NCBI GenBank assembly: GCA_050123335.1
Contig: JASFHH010000014.1
Span: forward strand, 1 to 36,147
Reading direction: 5' to 3'
DNA length: 36,147 nucleotides
Source: JASFHF01 sp050123335
GTDB taxonomy: Bacteria > Pseudomonadota > Gammaproteobacteria > UBA12402
The notes beneath the pieces were generated by a model, which did no database searches, was not told the DNA's origin, and was given only the letters and a program-made list of their open reading frames with translations. Numbering within the stretch: the stretch's first letter is position 1; each line of letters begins with the position of its first letter. Below, piece after piece: positions 8,046-15,723 of this stretch. Made by a program: the position numbers and the translations under genes.

Positions 8046-8072
8046 GGAGAGCATAAAAAAGTATGGGGCAAA
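8046..8072. repeat. Terminal inverted repeat, left
   Basis: 27 bp identical to the reverse complement of 10160-10186. It begins GGAGAGCATAAAAAAG and abuts the transposase stop codon at 8073-8075. Confidence 0.9.
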
Positions 8073-9467
8073 CTATGCGGTTTTTGCTAGATGTGTCCCC
8101 TGCCTATCAGTAATCTTTAATCCTGGATACCAGCGCTCAAAATGTTTTTGCAGATCATTATTTAAAACTGCTGTTCGCGTTTGTAACAAATAATGCGCTC
8201 CTTCATGTGTCCACTGCATTTGCTGTTTTTTCACCATCCGTTTAGCAACAACTTCGTTAATGGTAGATTCTACAAAGCTTGTCGAAATAACTTCACCATA
8301 TCGATACTTCTCTCCGTAATTAGGAATTAGATGGCTATTATTACGAATATAGGTTTCCATTTCCTCTAAATATTGCAAAAATTTTTTTCGGTTTTTATAT
8401 TTGATATTTTCATCGTCAAATATCATACAACAATCTTCTAAATAATCCAATGCCTTTTTAACATTACCGTGCCAAAGATGCCATTTAATACTTTCTAATT
8501 TCTTTTTAACTTTAGTGCCTTCACTCGGATCTGAATATGTTAGTCCCTTTGTAAATTGATTCAAAACTGTTATTTTCATCGTTATGTGAAACCAGTCTAA
8601 TACATGTTCAGATTCAGGGTACATCATATACTGTAAGTTTCTTACATTCTCAGCCCCATCAGATAAAAAAGTAATTTGTTGATTAGTCTGCATTCCTTGT
8701 TCACTCAGTGTATGCATTAACCTGCGCCTTGGATTGTCATCCATTTTTTGAACTAATCCAAATCGCTTTGCATTTTTGGTTTTTGAAAATGACTTACCCG
8801 CAATAATTTCAAAGTTCGTGTTTTTTTGGTGCCAATTTCTAACATAACCACCGTCTATTCCTACGGTCATAGGTTTATCTGGTTTTGGTAAATTGCCCCA
8901 ATCTCTTGGGCAACCTGAAAGACTATTAGGTTTGTTTTCTAATTCGCTTTCCTGTAACTTAGCTATTTTTTGAAGATGATTCCTAACTGTCGCAGCATTT
9001 TGAGTGTGGCTTATTGGCAAAATATCTTTTAACAAGGCAGAAGTTAAACCATATGACATTAGCGAGGCCCATTTTGTTTCAATATACAATAACTCAGGAC
9101 TGGTATGTTCAGGTAACCACTGTTTTAATAGACTAAATGTTTTAGTCGATGAATCATCGCAACCACAATGATAAACACAAACATCAGGGATGGTTATTAT
9201 GCCAAATAAAGTTCTAAATTGGATTGTTTGATGTCTTTTAATTCGGCGTTTCTTTTTACACTTTGAACAATTTCTATGTGTTTGAATATAATTCTCAGCT
9301 TGGTTTAGAACCATCCTTCTTTGCAGTTCTTTTAAAATTGATTTTGACTCTTGTAATGATAACCCTAAGGTATTATTTTGATTATCAGATTTATCTAATT
9401 GAATAATATCTTCTGTTGATAGTTCACCTTGACCATTTTCGATAACTAATTGAATTTTGAAGCGCAT
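8073..9467 (-). CDS. ISKra4-family transposase
   Basis: A 464-aa protein. A Cys pair region (CSKCKKKRR, then CVYHCGCDD) near residues 68-105 looks like a zinc-binding N-terminal domain. The catalytic core shows VGIDGGYVRNW near 200, LSDGAENVRNL followed by VLDWFHITMK near 268-300, and EVISTSFVESTINEVVAKRM then QMQWTHEGAHYLLQTRTAVLN near the C-terminus. These blocks are characteristic of ISKra4-type DDE transposases: D in VGIDGG, D in LSDG, and E in the WTHEGA or SFVES block. The stop codon touches the left inverted repeat. The gene is full length with no frameshift. Confidence 0.85.
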   Translation of the reverse strand: MRFKIQLVIENGQGELSTEDIIQLDKSDNQNNTLGLSLQESKSILKELQRRMVLNQAENYIQTHRNCSKCKKKRRIKRHQTIQFRTLFGIITIPDVCVYHCGCDDSSTKTFSLLKQWLPEHTSPELLYIETKWASLMSYGLTSALLKDILPISHTQNAATVRNHLQKIAKLQESELENKPNSLSGCPRDWGNLPKPDKPMTVGIDGGYVRNWHQKNTNFEIIAGKSFSKTKNAKRFGLVQKMDDNPRRRLMHTLSEQGMQTNQQITFLSDGAENVRNLQYMMYPESEHVLDWFHITMKITVLNQFTKGLTYSDPSEGTKVKKKLESIKWHLWHGNVKKALDYLEDCCMIFDDENIKYKNRKKFLQYLEEMETYIRNNSHLIPNYGEKYRYGEVISTSFVESTINEVVAKRMVKKQQMQWTHEGAHYLLQTRTAVLNNDLQKHFERWYPGLKITDRQGTHLAKTA

Positions 9468-9525
9468 AACATAACCTCCATTTATCTATTATGTAAATTA
9501 CGTAAATGAAAGTATGTTAACTCTT

Positions 9526-10077
9526 TTAAGGCCGCTTTGCTAAATGAAGATTTATTTTTTTCCTATTAAACGAAACTGCATTTAACTCTTCTACCAAAAC
9601 ACGGATATGTTCAACTTTTATTAATTGCCTTGGTTTGGTAAGGAAACGTAATATTTTTAACTCAACATCCATTTTAGCATATTTATCTACACCTGGTATA
9701 CCCGCGCCACTAATACAATAAGCATCGTTTTTTTGTGTAACTAACGAGGTAATCTCTTTTATATTTTCTATGCGAATGTCTACAAGATTGTGTTCAAAAA
9801 AATTATATTCATATGTAAATTTATCACCAACATCAAACTCAAAATCGTCAATATAAATACTATGGGCATCATCAGCAAAGGAGATACCTCCACAATAACT
9901 GATCCCGTAATCTTTCCCATAAATATGGAACTGGTGTAAATATTCATTATCCCAACTATAGGCGGTTTGAATAATGTGGTGAAAATCAGCGATTGTCGTG
10001 TTTCCAGGAATGCGCAGTCGTCGCCAAACCATCGGACTAATCCCACGAAGAGCAATTTTTATTGAATAAATTTTCAT
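9526..10077 (-). CDS. PRiA4_ORF3 (IS1096 TnpR-like) passenger protein
   Basis: A protein of about 183 aa with IKIALRGISPMVWRRLRIPG, then TTIADFHHIIQTAYSWDNEYLHQFHIYGKDYG. These are the signature blocks of the plasmid pRiA4b ORF-3 family, often found as passengers beside transposases; their biochemical role is unsettled. ATG 10077 is preferred to the longer TTG-started frame (10131), since the domain begins with KIYSIKIALRG. It lies inside the IS, transcribed ahead of the transposase, with a 58-bp gap. Whether it helps transposition is not shown by the sequence. Confidence 0.8.
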   Translation of the reverse strand: MKIYSIKIALRGISPMVWRRLRIPGNTTIADFHHIIQTAYSWDNEYLHQFHIYGKDYGISYCGGISFADDAHSIYIDDFEFDVGDKFTYEYNFFEHNLVDIRIENIKEITSLVTQKNDAYCISGAGIPGVDKYAKMDVELKILRFLTKPRQLIKVEHIRVLVEELNAVSFNRKKINLHLAKRP

Positions 10078-10159
10078 CTTGATGAAACTCAAATTAACAC
10101 TCGAATTAATTAACGCTTGAGTTTCTCTCAAAATTCAATAAGATTAAAGATTAAGTTAT

Positions 10160-10186
10160 TTTGCCCCATACTTTTTTATGCTCTCC
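10160..10186. repeat. Terminal inverted repeat, right
   Basis: 27-bp perfect match to the reverse complement of the left end; base 28 differs, so the repeat stops there. Confidence 0.9.
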
Positions 10187-10192
10187 ATTATT
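10187..10192. repeat. Target-site duplication, right (ATTATT)
   Basis: Partner of 8040-8045. Removing one copy restores the sequence seen at 3721-3726. Confidence 0.85.
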
Positions 10193-10380
10193 AACGTGAA
10201 TTAACTGATAATTGGAATGAGATAATCCATTGAGGCTTGGATATCAGCAGCAAAACTATCTCTGATATTTCCTTCAATAGCAATGCCTCCTTGATAACCA
10301 ATACTTTTTAATAATTCAATAACGTTTTCAAATTGAATTGAACCTAATCCCGGGAAATATCTATTATCATCAGAAATATG
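10193..10380. repeat. Direct repeat copy 2, right piece
   Basis: These 188 bp match 3727-3914 with about three differences. They form the 3' end of the intact iolO. Together with 8022-8045 they rebuild the 212-bp repeat. Confidence 0.85.
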
Positions 10381-11010
10381 TAAAGATTTATAATAATTTT
10401 GATATTTTTCCAGAATTTTCCAATCGTCCTTTTCAATATTTATATGATATGTATCTGGCAATATTTGCAAAAAAGGATTATTGAAATCTTTTATGAATTC
10501 CACTGCTTGCTGCAAAGTATTTGCGATTGAAGTTTCATTACGATTAGTTGCCTCTAATAAAAGGTTAACTTTTTTTTCTGATACATAAGAACTAATTTCT
10601 GTTAATGATTGTTTGAATAACTTTTCAGCCTGATAAACATTTGCAGCTACAGTTCCTTTTAAAAAACCAATAATTACTCCAATATTAGTTCCTGCAACAA
10701 AATCTATTATTTCCTTACACTTAATTATCGATTTTTTTCTAACGTTTTCATCTTCAGTCGATAGTGAAAGATCAAAAGTTTTTGCAGTAAGCCCTGAAGC
10801 AAACATTGTCATTTTAAGATTAAAATTTTGTAAAAAATCTTGAAGATCTATGATGTCAATTTTACCAGGATCCGCAATATTAAGCTCTACACCATAAAAA
10901 TTATAATCCTGGAGAATTTTTAAATTTTGCTGGAAAGCAGGTTCTTCCCAATAATTATCAGGAAGAACCATTTGAATAGATAGCGGAAAACAATACGAAT
11001 TTTTTTTCAT
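10201..11010 (-). CDS. iolO: Probable 5-keto-L-gluconate epimerase (IolO), TIM-barrel
   Basis: A 269-aa xylose-isomerase-like TIM-barrel protein, about the length of Thermotoga IolO (near 270 aa). Candidate metal and catalytic residues are Glu153 (LLLEATNR), Asp186 and His189 (LPDTYHINIE), His211 (SLHISDDNR) and Glu246 (AIEGN). These are the usual positions in this fold. In the Thermotoga pathway IolO converts 5-keto-L-gluconate to D-tagaturonate. It is the last gene of an iolT-iolM-iolN-iolO string, starting four bases after iolN. The fold also covers inosose isomerases and other epimerases, so the exact reaction rests on its neighbours. Its 3' end is duplicated at 3735-3914. Confidence 0.72.
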   Translation of the reverse strand: MKKNSYCFPLSIQMVLPDNYWEEPAFQQNLKILQDYNFYGVELNIADPGKIDIIDLQDFLQNFNLKMTMFASGLTAKTFDLSLSTEDENVRKKSIIKCKEIIDFVAGTNIGVIIGFLKGTVAANVYQAEKLFKQSLTEISSYVSEKKVNLLLEATNRNETSIANTLQQAVEFIKDFNNPFLQILPDTYHINIEKDDWKILEKYQNYYKSLHISDDNRYFPGLGSIQFENVIELLKSIGYQGGIAIEGNIRDSFAADIQASMDYLIPIIS

Positions 11011-11014
11011 AAAA

Positions 11015-12148
11015 CTAACTCTTATTGAATGGCCCCATTATTGGTATTTCATATACTGATTTCCAACCAGGACTACCAGGCTCTTTTAAAAATGGCTCGA
11101 GCGATTTTGGATCTCTTAATGTGATTTTATCAATTGGTGGTAATTTTCCTGATGGGTATGCTTCTAATATCTCGTCAATAACAAGAGTAATGTATTTTAA
11201 AATTGCTGCGATTGGCCGTTTTGCTTTTCTTGGATTTGCAAGAGTTGGCTTACCAACAACACCTTCAGGTGTAGCTTTTCTCTCAACTGCAAAATGACCT
11301 TGTCCTTCAGACCATTTGTGTGGTCTACGCCAAGGATCAACTGACGTATCAAAATGGCCTCCAGGTAAAAAATTAATACTTTCTGCATCAACCGCTTTAT
11401 CCATATCTAGCATATCAGGAAACATTAATTGAGCTACGGAAGTTTCGCTTTCATCAGCATGAACAAACGTTGTATCTAAACTATCTTCTCTATTCACAGG
11501 AATAAAAAATTCTCTAACTGCTCTGTGCCAATCCATAACCCGATAAATACCTGGAAGTTGGTAACGTTTACAAAATTCCTGGAGTGCTGTTTCCAACATC
11601 CAGAAGTGACCATGATTATTAACAATAATGATTTTACGATAGCCATCGTTCCATAAACCAAGCATTGTATATATCAAAGTTTCAACAACGACTTCCTGAG
11701 GAAGCATTATTGTTCCAGGCATTCCAACGTGATGGTAAGGATGACCACCATAATTTAATGGCGGCAATGCCAGATTAACCTCGTAACCTTGTTTTGCAGT
11801 ATACCTTCTTACACCTTCACAAATTTGCGATGCCATAAATGTATCGAGTCCAGAATTAGCATGATCTCCATGATTTTCAGTTGTGCCTACTGGAACCAGC
11901 ACAATGTCATTTTTTCTTCTTTTTTCGATACAAGTTGCTCGCGGAGTTGTTTGAATATAACAACCAGCCTTTCCTATTTCTGGTTTAGATGGAATTTCAT
12001 ATTCTTTTAAAATTTCATCTATTTCTTTTTCGGTTGCATGAAAAATTTTCGATTTTAAATGGCCTACTGCATTATCTTCAAAAAATATTGCAGGATGACC
12101 AGTTTCTTCAAATCTAAATTTACCTTTAATTAAATTTTTAGGACACAT
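11015..12148 (-). CDS. iolN: 3-Dehydro-scyllo-inosose hydrolase (IolN), creatininase fold
   Basis: A 377-aa creatininase-family metal hydrolase. Residues 83-102 contain VLVPVGTTENHGDHANSGLD, with Glu91, His93 and Asp102 as likely metal ligands. Further on are GGHPYHHVGMPGTIMLP and VNNHGHFWMLE, and HADESETSVAQLMFP, which supplies the late acidic ligands. In Thermotoga maritima the homologue (TM0413) opens the ring of the diketo-inositol made by IolM, giving 5-keto-L-gluconate. ATG 12148 is chosen because TAGGAGAA lies just upstream; the longer frame from 12175 would run into iolM. The gap to iolM is 11 bases, so the genes are co-transcribed. Confidence 0.82.
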   Translation of the reverse strand: MCPKNLIKGKFRFEETGHPAIFFEDNAVGHLKSKIFHATEKEIDEILKEYEIPSKPEIGKAGCYIQTTPRATCIEKRRKNDIVLVPVGTTENHGDHANSGLDTFMASQICEGVRRYTAKQGYEVNLALPPLNYGGHPYHHVGMPGTIMLPQEVVVETLIYTMLGLWNDGYRKIIIVNNHGHFWMLETALQEFCKRYQLPGIYRVMDWHRAVREFFIPVNREDSLDTTFVHADESETSVAQLMFPDMLDMDKAVDAESINFLPGGHFDTSVDPWRRPHKWSEGQGHFAVERKATPEGVVGKPTLANPRKAKRPIAAILKYITLVIDEILEAYPSGKLPPIDKITLRDPKSLEPFLKEPGSPGWKSVYEIPIMGPFNKS

Positions 12149-12159
12149 TTTTGATTCTC

Positions 12160-13356
12160 CTATTTCATGACGCAAGTAATCTTACACTCTTTACGATCCG
12201 TTCTGAGCATAACTATATTTTCTGGAACTTGATCAAGAGTAATTTCTTTAGTAATAAGCGGCAACATATTCATGCCAGAAGCCATTGCTTCAATTACTCT
12301 AGGAAATGTTCCGTGCCCAGAATGACCCTGAGCACCTACTATTCTGGCACGCCGTACTTGAAGTACTTCACCAGTAACAGGCATTTTAGCATCAGCTCTA
12401 GCTACAACAATAATAGTACTGTTTAAAGTTCTTCCCTCCCAGATAGCTTTTTCGATTAATGGATAAACAGTAGTAGGAAGACCGGTAGCTTCAAGATAAA
12501 TGGAAGCTCCCATACCATGCGTTACTTCAAGCACTTTTGCCACAAAATCTTCTTCCAGAGGATTAATAATAACATCAGCACCCATTTTGCGACCAAGCTC
12601 AGCCCGACTTGGTTCTGGTTCCGATAAAATTACACAAGCCGCACCTTGGCGCTTCAAAATAGCACAAGCTGCAACACCAACAGGACCACCACCACAGATA
12701 ACCACATTATCACCTGGACGAATACCGCCGCCCCTTTCTACTACAGCATTATAAGCAACACAGGTCGGCTCAACTAGGCTGCCTAATTTAAATACCTCTT
12801 CGTCACTATATTTACCTTTAAGTGGATCAAGACTCCAGAGGCATTTATCTGGCAACACTATATATTTAGTGAAAGCACCATCTATGTTAAATCCTATTTC
12901 ATCTAATCGTTCACAATGGTTTGGCCAACCGTCTGCACAAGGTTTACAGGCACCGCACCATATCATCTCCTCAGTGCAGATCCATTCACCACCAACAAAA
13001 GGTTTGTTAGTATTCTTATCACAAGCATTGGGCCCCACTTCCCGCACTATCCCTGCAAGTTCATGCCCTAAAGTACACGGAAAACCAGTTAAACCTGGAT
13101 ACCATATGTATCCATCATCATCTGCTTGCGCCATATGAACATCACTACCGCAAATCCCAACAGCCTTTACCTCTACCAATACTTCACCAGGACCTGGTTT
13201 CGGAATCGGCACCTCTTCTATCTTCAGTTTTGGATTACGCCATACCTTACTTCCCAGATAAGTCTGTTTTTTATCTATATCTTTTGGACCCAATCTAAAA
13301 TCAGGCTTTGGATCCCAATCAGCATAAAGTCTCACTGCTTTCATTGTGTCTGTCAT
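12160..13356 (-). CDS. iolM: scyllo-Inosose 3-dehydrogenase (IolM), zinc alcohol-dehydrogenase type
   Basis: A 398-aa medium-chain zinc dehydrogenase. The catalytic zinc region has CGSDVH (Cys69) and GHE (His98, Glu99). The structural zinc cysteines are Cys134, 137, 140 and 148. The NAD site is GGGPVG at 222-227. The whole-length pattern, from MKAVRLYADWDPKP and LGPKDI through LGSKVWR to RRARIVGAQGHSGHGTFPRV, strongly resembles what I recall of Thermotoga TM0412. That enzyme oxidises scyllo-inosose to 3-dehydro-scyllo-inosose. GAGGAGG lies just ahead of ATG 13356. It sits between the transporter and iolN. Confidence 0.85.
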   Translation of the reverse strand: MTDTMKAVRLYADWDPKPDFRLGPKDIDKKQTYLGSKVWRNPKLKIEEVPIPKPGPGEVLVEVKAVGICGSDVHMAQADDDGYIWYPGLTGFPCTLGHELAGIVREVGPNACDKNTNKPFVGGEWICTEEMIWCGACKPCADGWPNHCERLDEIGFNIDGAFTKYIVLPDKCLWSLDPLKGKYSDEEVFKLGSLVEPTCVAYNAVVERGGGIRPGDNVVICGGGPVGVAACAILKRQGAACVILSEPEPSRAELGRKMGADVIINPLEEDFVAKVLEVTHGMGASIYLEATGLPTTVYPLIEKAIWEGRTLNSTIIVVARADAKMPVTGEVLQVRRARIVGAQGHSGHGTFPRVIEAMASGMNMLPLITKEITLDQVPENIVMLRTDRKECKITCVMK

Positions 13357-13407
13357 CTGTTTCCTCCTCTCATGATAATTATTAAACTCATATTAAACGC
13401 ACTATAT

Positions 13408-14787
13408 TTATTCTTGTCCCAATTTTCTGGTGGATTTGCCCATAAGCAAATTTTCTTCAATTTTTTCTAATGATACTTTTTTTGTTTCCGGTACTAAAAA
13501 ATAACAAAAGATAATGCTTAAAACACCCATTCCACCATATATAAAAAATGTTGCGCTGTTACCAACAAACTCAAGCAAAGTTAAAAAAGTTATTGCTATC
13601 AGTAGATTAGCGCCCCAATTAAAACTAGCAGCTAAGCTCATTGCCTTACCACGTATTTTAAGCGGATAAATTTCTGCAATTAATAGCCAGAACAAACAAC
13701 CAATACTTAGTGCATAAGCAGCTACAAAAATTACTAAGCTAAATACACATAACCATTCGAGCGCAACTGAGAAAGAAATATAATAAAACAATATAGCAAT
13801 AGTTAATAATGCCGCTGTCATTAAACATAAACCAATTAACAATAATGGTCTTCTACCAACCTTGTCCACAAGCCATAATGCTACAATGGTCATAACAAAA
13901 TTTGTTACACCCATACCTAATGTTGCCAACATCTGACTTGTAGTGCCTTTAAAACCTGCTATCTTAAAGATAATGGGTGCATAATATAAAATTACATTAA
14001 TACCTGTTACTTGTTGGATAACAGCCAATCCTATTCCAACGATAATTACAGGAAAATAGATTGGTTTTAAAAGATTGGCCCAGCGATCTTTTTCAATAGT
14101 AATTATTTTTGCTATTTCTTGTATTTCTTTTTCCACCCGTTCTTTAGAGCGTACCTTTTGCAGAGCTATTTTTGCTTCCTCCAACAAACCTCGTTTCATT
14201 AACCAGCGTGGACTTCGCGGTAACGTTAATAAGCCTAATCCCATGATTAATGCCGGAATCATTCCAACTCCCAACATCCAGCGCCAACCTGCAATATATG
14301 AAAATCCCCAATCAACAAAATAAGCAATTACAATACCACCAGTAACCGCAATTGTATTTAAGATTACAAGTCCACCGCGCTTTTCTACAGGAGCAATTTC
14401 GGAAATGTAGAGAGGAACAACGAATGATGCAACTCCAATTGCCAACCCAACAATGAAACGGCTAATAATCAACATAATTGCATCGATAGCAAAAGCAGAT
14501 AATAAAGAACCAATAATAAATCCGACAGCAGCAGATAGAAGAGTTGTTCGTCGTCCACAATAATCAGCAAGCTCCCCACTACCAAAGGCACCAACAAGCG
14601 CACCCAATAACACAGCGCTCACAGTGATCTCTGTTTCAAATGTAGTTAGTATAAAAGTTTTTCTGATAAAAATAATGGCACCTGAAATCACTCCAGTGTC
14701 ATAACCGAATAATATTCCACCAAGACCAACAATTGCTGCAAAACAGTATAAGAAAAAAGGGTTTTTATTGTGTGTTGTGTTAGTCAC
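13408..14787 (-). CDS. iolT: MFS sugar porter, probable inositol importer
   Basis: A protein of about 459 aa with twelve predicted membrane helices. It carries sugar-porter signatures: FGYDTGVISGA, GSGELADYCGRR, IVGLAIGVASFVVPLYISE, SPRWLMKRG, QQVTGINVILYYAP, WLVDKVGRRP and VPETKKVSLEKIE. Members include IolT, XylE and GalP, which are proton symporters for sugars or inositol. I choose GTG 14787 (VTNTTHNKNPFF), with AGGA eight bases upstream. The longer GTG at 14841 lacks a ribosome-binding site and adds a non-conserved tail. It heads the iolM-iolN-iolO string, 51 bases from iolM. Inositol as substrate is inferred from position. Confidence 0.8.
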   Translation of the reverse strand: MTNTTHNKNPFFLYCFAAIVGLGGILFGYDTGVISGAIIFIRKTFILTTFETEITVSAVLLGALVGAFGSGELADYCGRRTTLLSAAVGFIIGSLLSAFAIDAIMLIISRFIVGLAIGVASFVVPLYISEIAPVEKRGGLVILNTIAVTGGIVIAYFVDWGFSYIAGWRWMLGVGMIPALIMGLGLLTLPRSPRWLMKRGLLEEAKIALQKVRSKERVEKEIQEIAKIITIEKDRWANLLKPIYFPVIIVGIGLAVIQQVTGINVILYYAPIIFKIAGFKGTTSQMLATLGMGVTNFVMTIVALWLVDKVGRRPLLLIGLCLMTAALLTIAILFYYISFSVALEWLCVFSLVIFVAAYALSIGCLFWLLIAEIYPLKIRGKAMSLAASFNWGANLLIAITFLTLLEFVGNSATFFIYGGMGVLSIIFCYFLVPETKKVSLEKIEENLLMGKSTRKLGQE

Positions 14788-14880
14788 AAATTCAATCCTG
14801 AATTTTATTTGGTCAACAAAGCACGTATTAAAGTGTAGCACTAAGATACTAAATTTCCTAACAATATTTTGGTAAGAATT

Positions 14881-15535
14881 TCAATTTTCTTTTTGTAATT
14901 CTTTTTCCAAGAACCTTTCCATTTCTTTTTTACTTGGCAACTGTAAGCTATATTCTGATACGAACAAATTATTATCTATTCCGGCTAAAACATATTCAAC
15001 AAGCGTGCGGTCTTTTTCGGTACATAAAAGGATTCCTATAGGAGGTTTATCGCCTCCAGTCATTTCATTTTTTTTATAATAATTTAAATAAGTATTTAAT
15101 TGAGCCATATCTCCATGTTTAAATTTTCTGAGCTTTAATTCTAAAAGAACATTACATTTTAAAAAACGATGGTAAAAAAGCCGCTTTAGTGGATCGTCAA
15201 TTTTCATAAGTTCTGCAAAATGTGTAAATGATAGATTAAATAATAAAGTTTTATCACCTAAACCAACGATTTTTTCTTGTGATTTCAATTTTGCAAGCAT
15301 TGATTGCGAAATCGAGGTAATTCTATGTGGTTTCAACATATTTTTAAATTTGGCAGGCACTGCCTGCCAAATTGTGGGATAAATTTGATAGAATTGCCTA
15401 AACAAGCGTAAATTTTTCGCTGAACATCCAGAAATATTCTGTTTTTTTTAACCGCTTAGTTAGCTTATCTAACAATTCAACACCATATTCTACCCGATCA
15501 GCTCCCTTTTGCTCATACTCTTGCACATATATGCA
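14881..15535 (-). pseudogene. DUF1016/PD-(D/E)XK nuclease gene, frameshifted and internally deleted
   Basis: An open frame of 174 aa (15405-14881) reads FRQFYQIYPTIWQAVPAKF, FNLSFTHFAELMKIDDPLKR, then directly LFYHRFLKCNVLLELKLRKF, HGDMAQLNTYLNYY and PPIGILLCTEKDRTLVEYVL. In intact relatives roughly 120 residues lie between DDPLKR and FYHR. They include the catalytic aspartate block before FYH, so that part is deleted in frame, leaving only the ELK. Upstream, a different frame encodes VQEYEQKGADRVEYGVELLD, the family N-terminus, so a frameshift lies near 15420. The true 5' end is missing. A 13-bp-arm palindrome sits in the coding part. It lies downstream of iolT on the same strand. Confidence 0.75.
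15347..15373. repeat. Near-perfect palindrome, 13-bp arms
   Basis: AATTTGGCAGGCA at 15347-15359 pairs exactly with TGCCTGCCAAATT at 15361-15373 around a single C. It is read in frame as IWQAVPAKF within the broken DUF1016 gene. It could be a short dispersed palindromic element or a protein-binding site. Confidence 0.7.
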
Positions 15536-15574
15536 CCCAAAAAAGCTCTAAAACAGTCCTGTTTAAATAAAAAA

Positions 15575-15602
15575 TTGAATATTTTTTTAATTATGTTACA
15601 TT
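15575..15602 (+). promoter_or_regulatory. Possible promoter of preT-preA
   Basis: TTGAAT at 15575-15580, a 16-bp spacer and TACATT at 15597-15602. The leader runs to ATG 15724 with AGGGAG just before it. The remaining bases between 15536 and 15723 are AT-rich with no gene. Confidence 0.35.
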
Positions 15603-15723
15603 ACATCTTTCTTTAAACTACAGATTGCGAAACCAAATAATAGATACAATCTCAATAATAACTAAAAAATATCCATCTAAGTTTCATAATCTTTTTCATT
15701 AACCTGAGTTTAGGGAGCAATTT

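Larger units (their letters stand above)
7876..8056 (+). other. Truncated 43-codon frame with promoter-like start signals
   Basis: A TATAAT lies at 7876-7881 and a GGGAG at 7911-7915, followed nine bases later by an open frame beginning ATA at 7925. It reads IKYSFEPIKCSNLSESE and then LSFLSSTALVFMAHR before entering the 24-bp direct repeat and the IS end, stopping at 8056. The signals suggest a gene start whose ATG became ATA (or a rare ATA start), with its 3' part lost at the repeat junction. No clear -35 is present and I do not recognise the product. Low-confidence remnant. Confidence 0.25.
8046..10186 (-). mobile_element. ISKra4-type insertion sequence, 2141 bp, complete
   Basis: The element is bounded by 27-bp perfect terminal inverted repeats (8046-8072 and 10160-10186, outer end GGAGAGCATAAAAAAG) and flanked by ATTATT duplications. 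It carries two minus-strand genes, a 464-aa transposase and a PRiA4_ORF3-family passenger. It lies within the second copy of the iolG/iolO direct repeat, whose uninterrupted copy gives the empty site. Perfect ends and intact reading frames point to a recent and possibly still mobile insertion. Confidence 0.88.

Noticed and set aside
12869..13470. Plus-strand frames opposite iolM
   Set aside because: They are antisense to the zinc-binding region of iolM and lack start signals.
14790..14841. Extended N-terminus of the sugar porter from GTG 14841
   Set aside because: No ribosome-binding site; the extra 18 residues are not like porter N-termini, while GTG 14787 has AGGA at proper distance.
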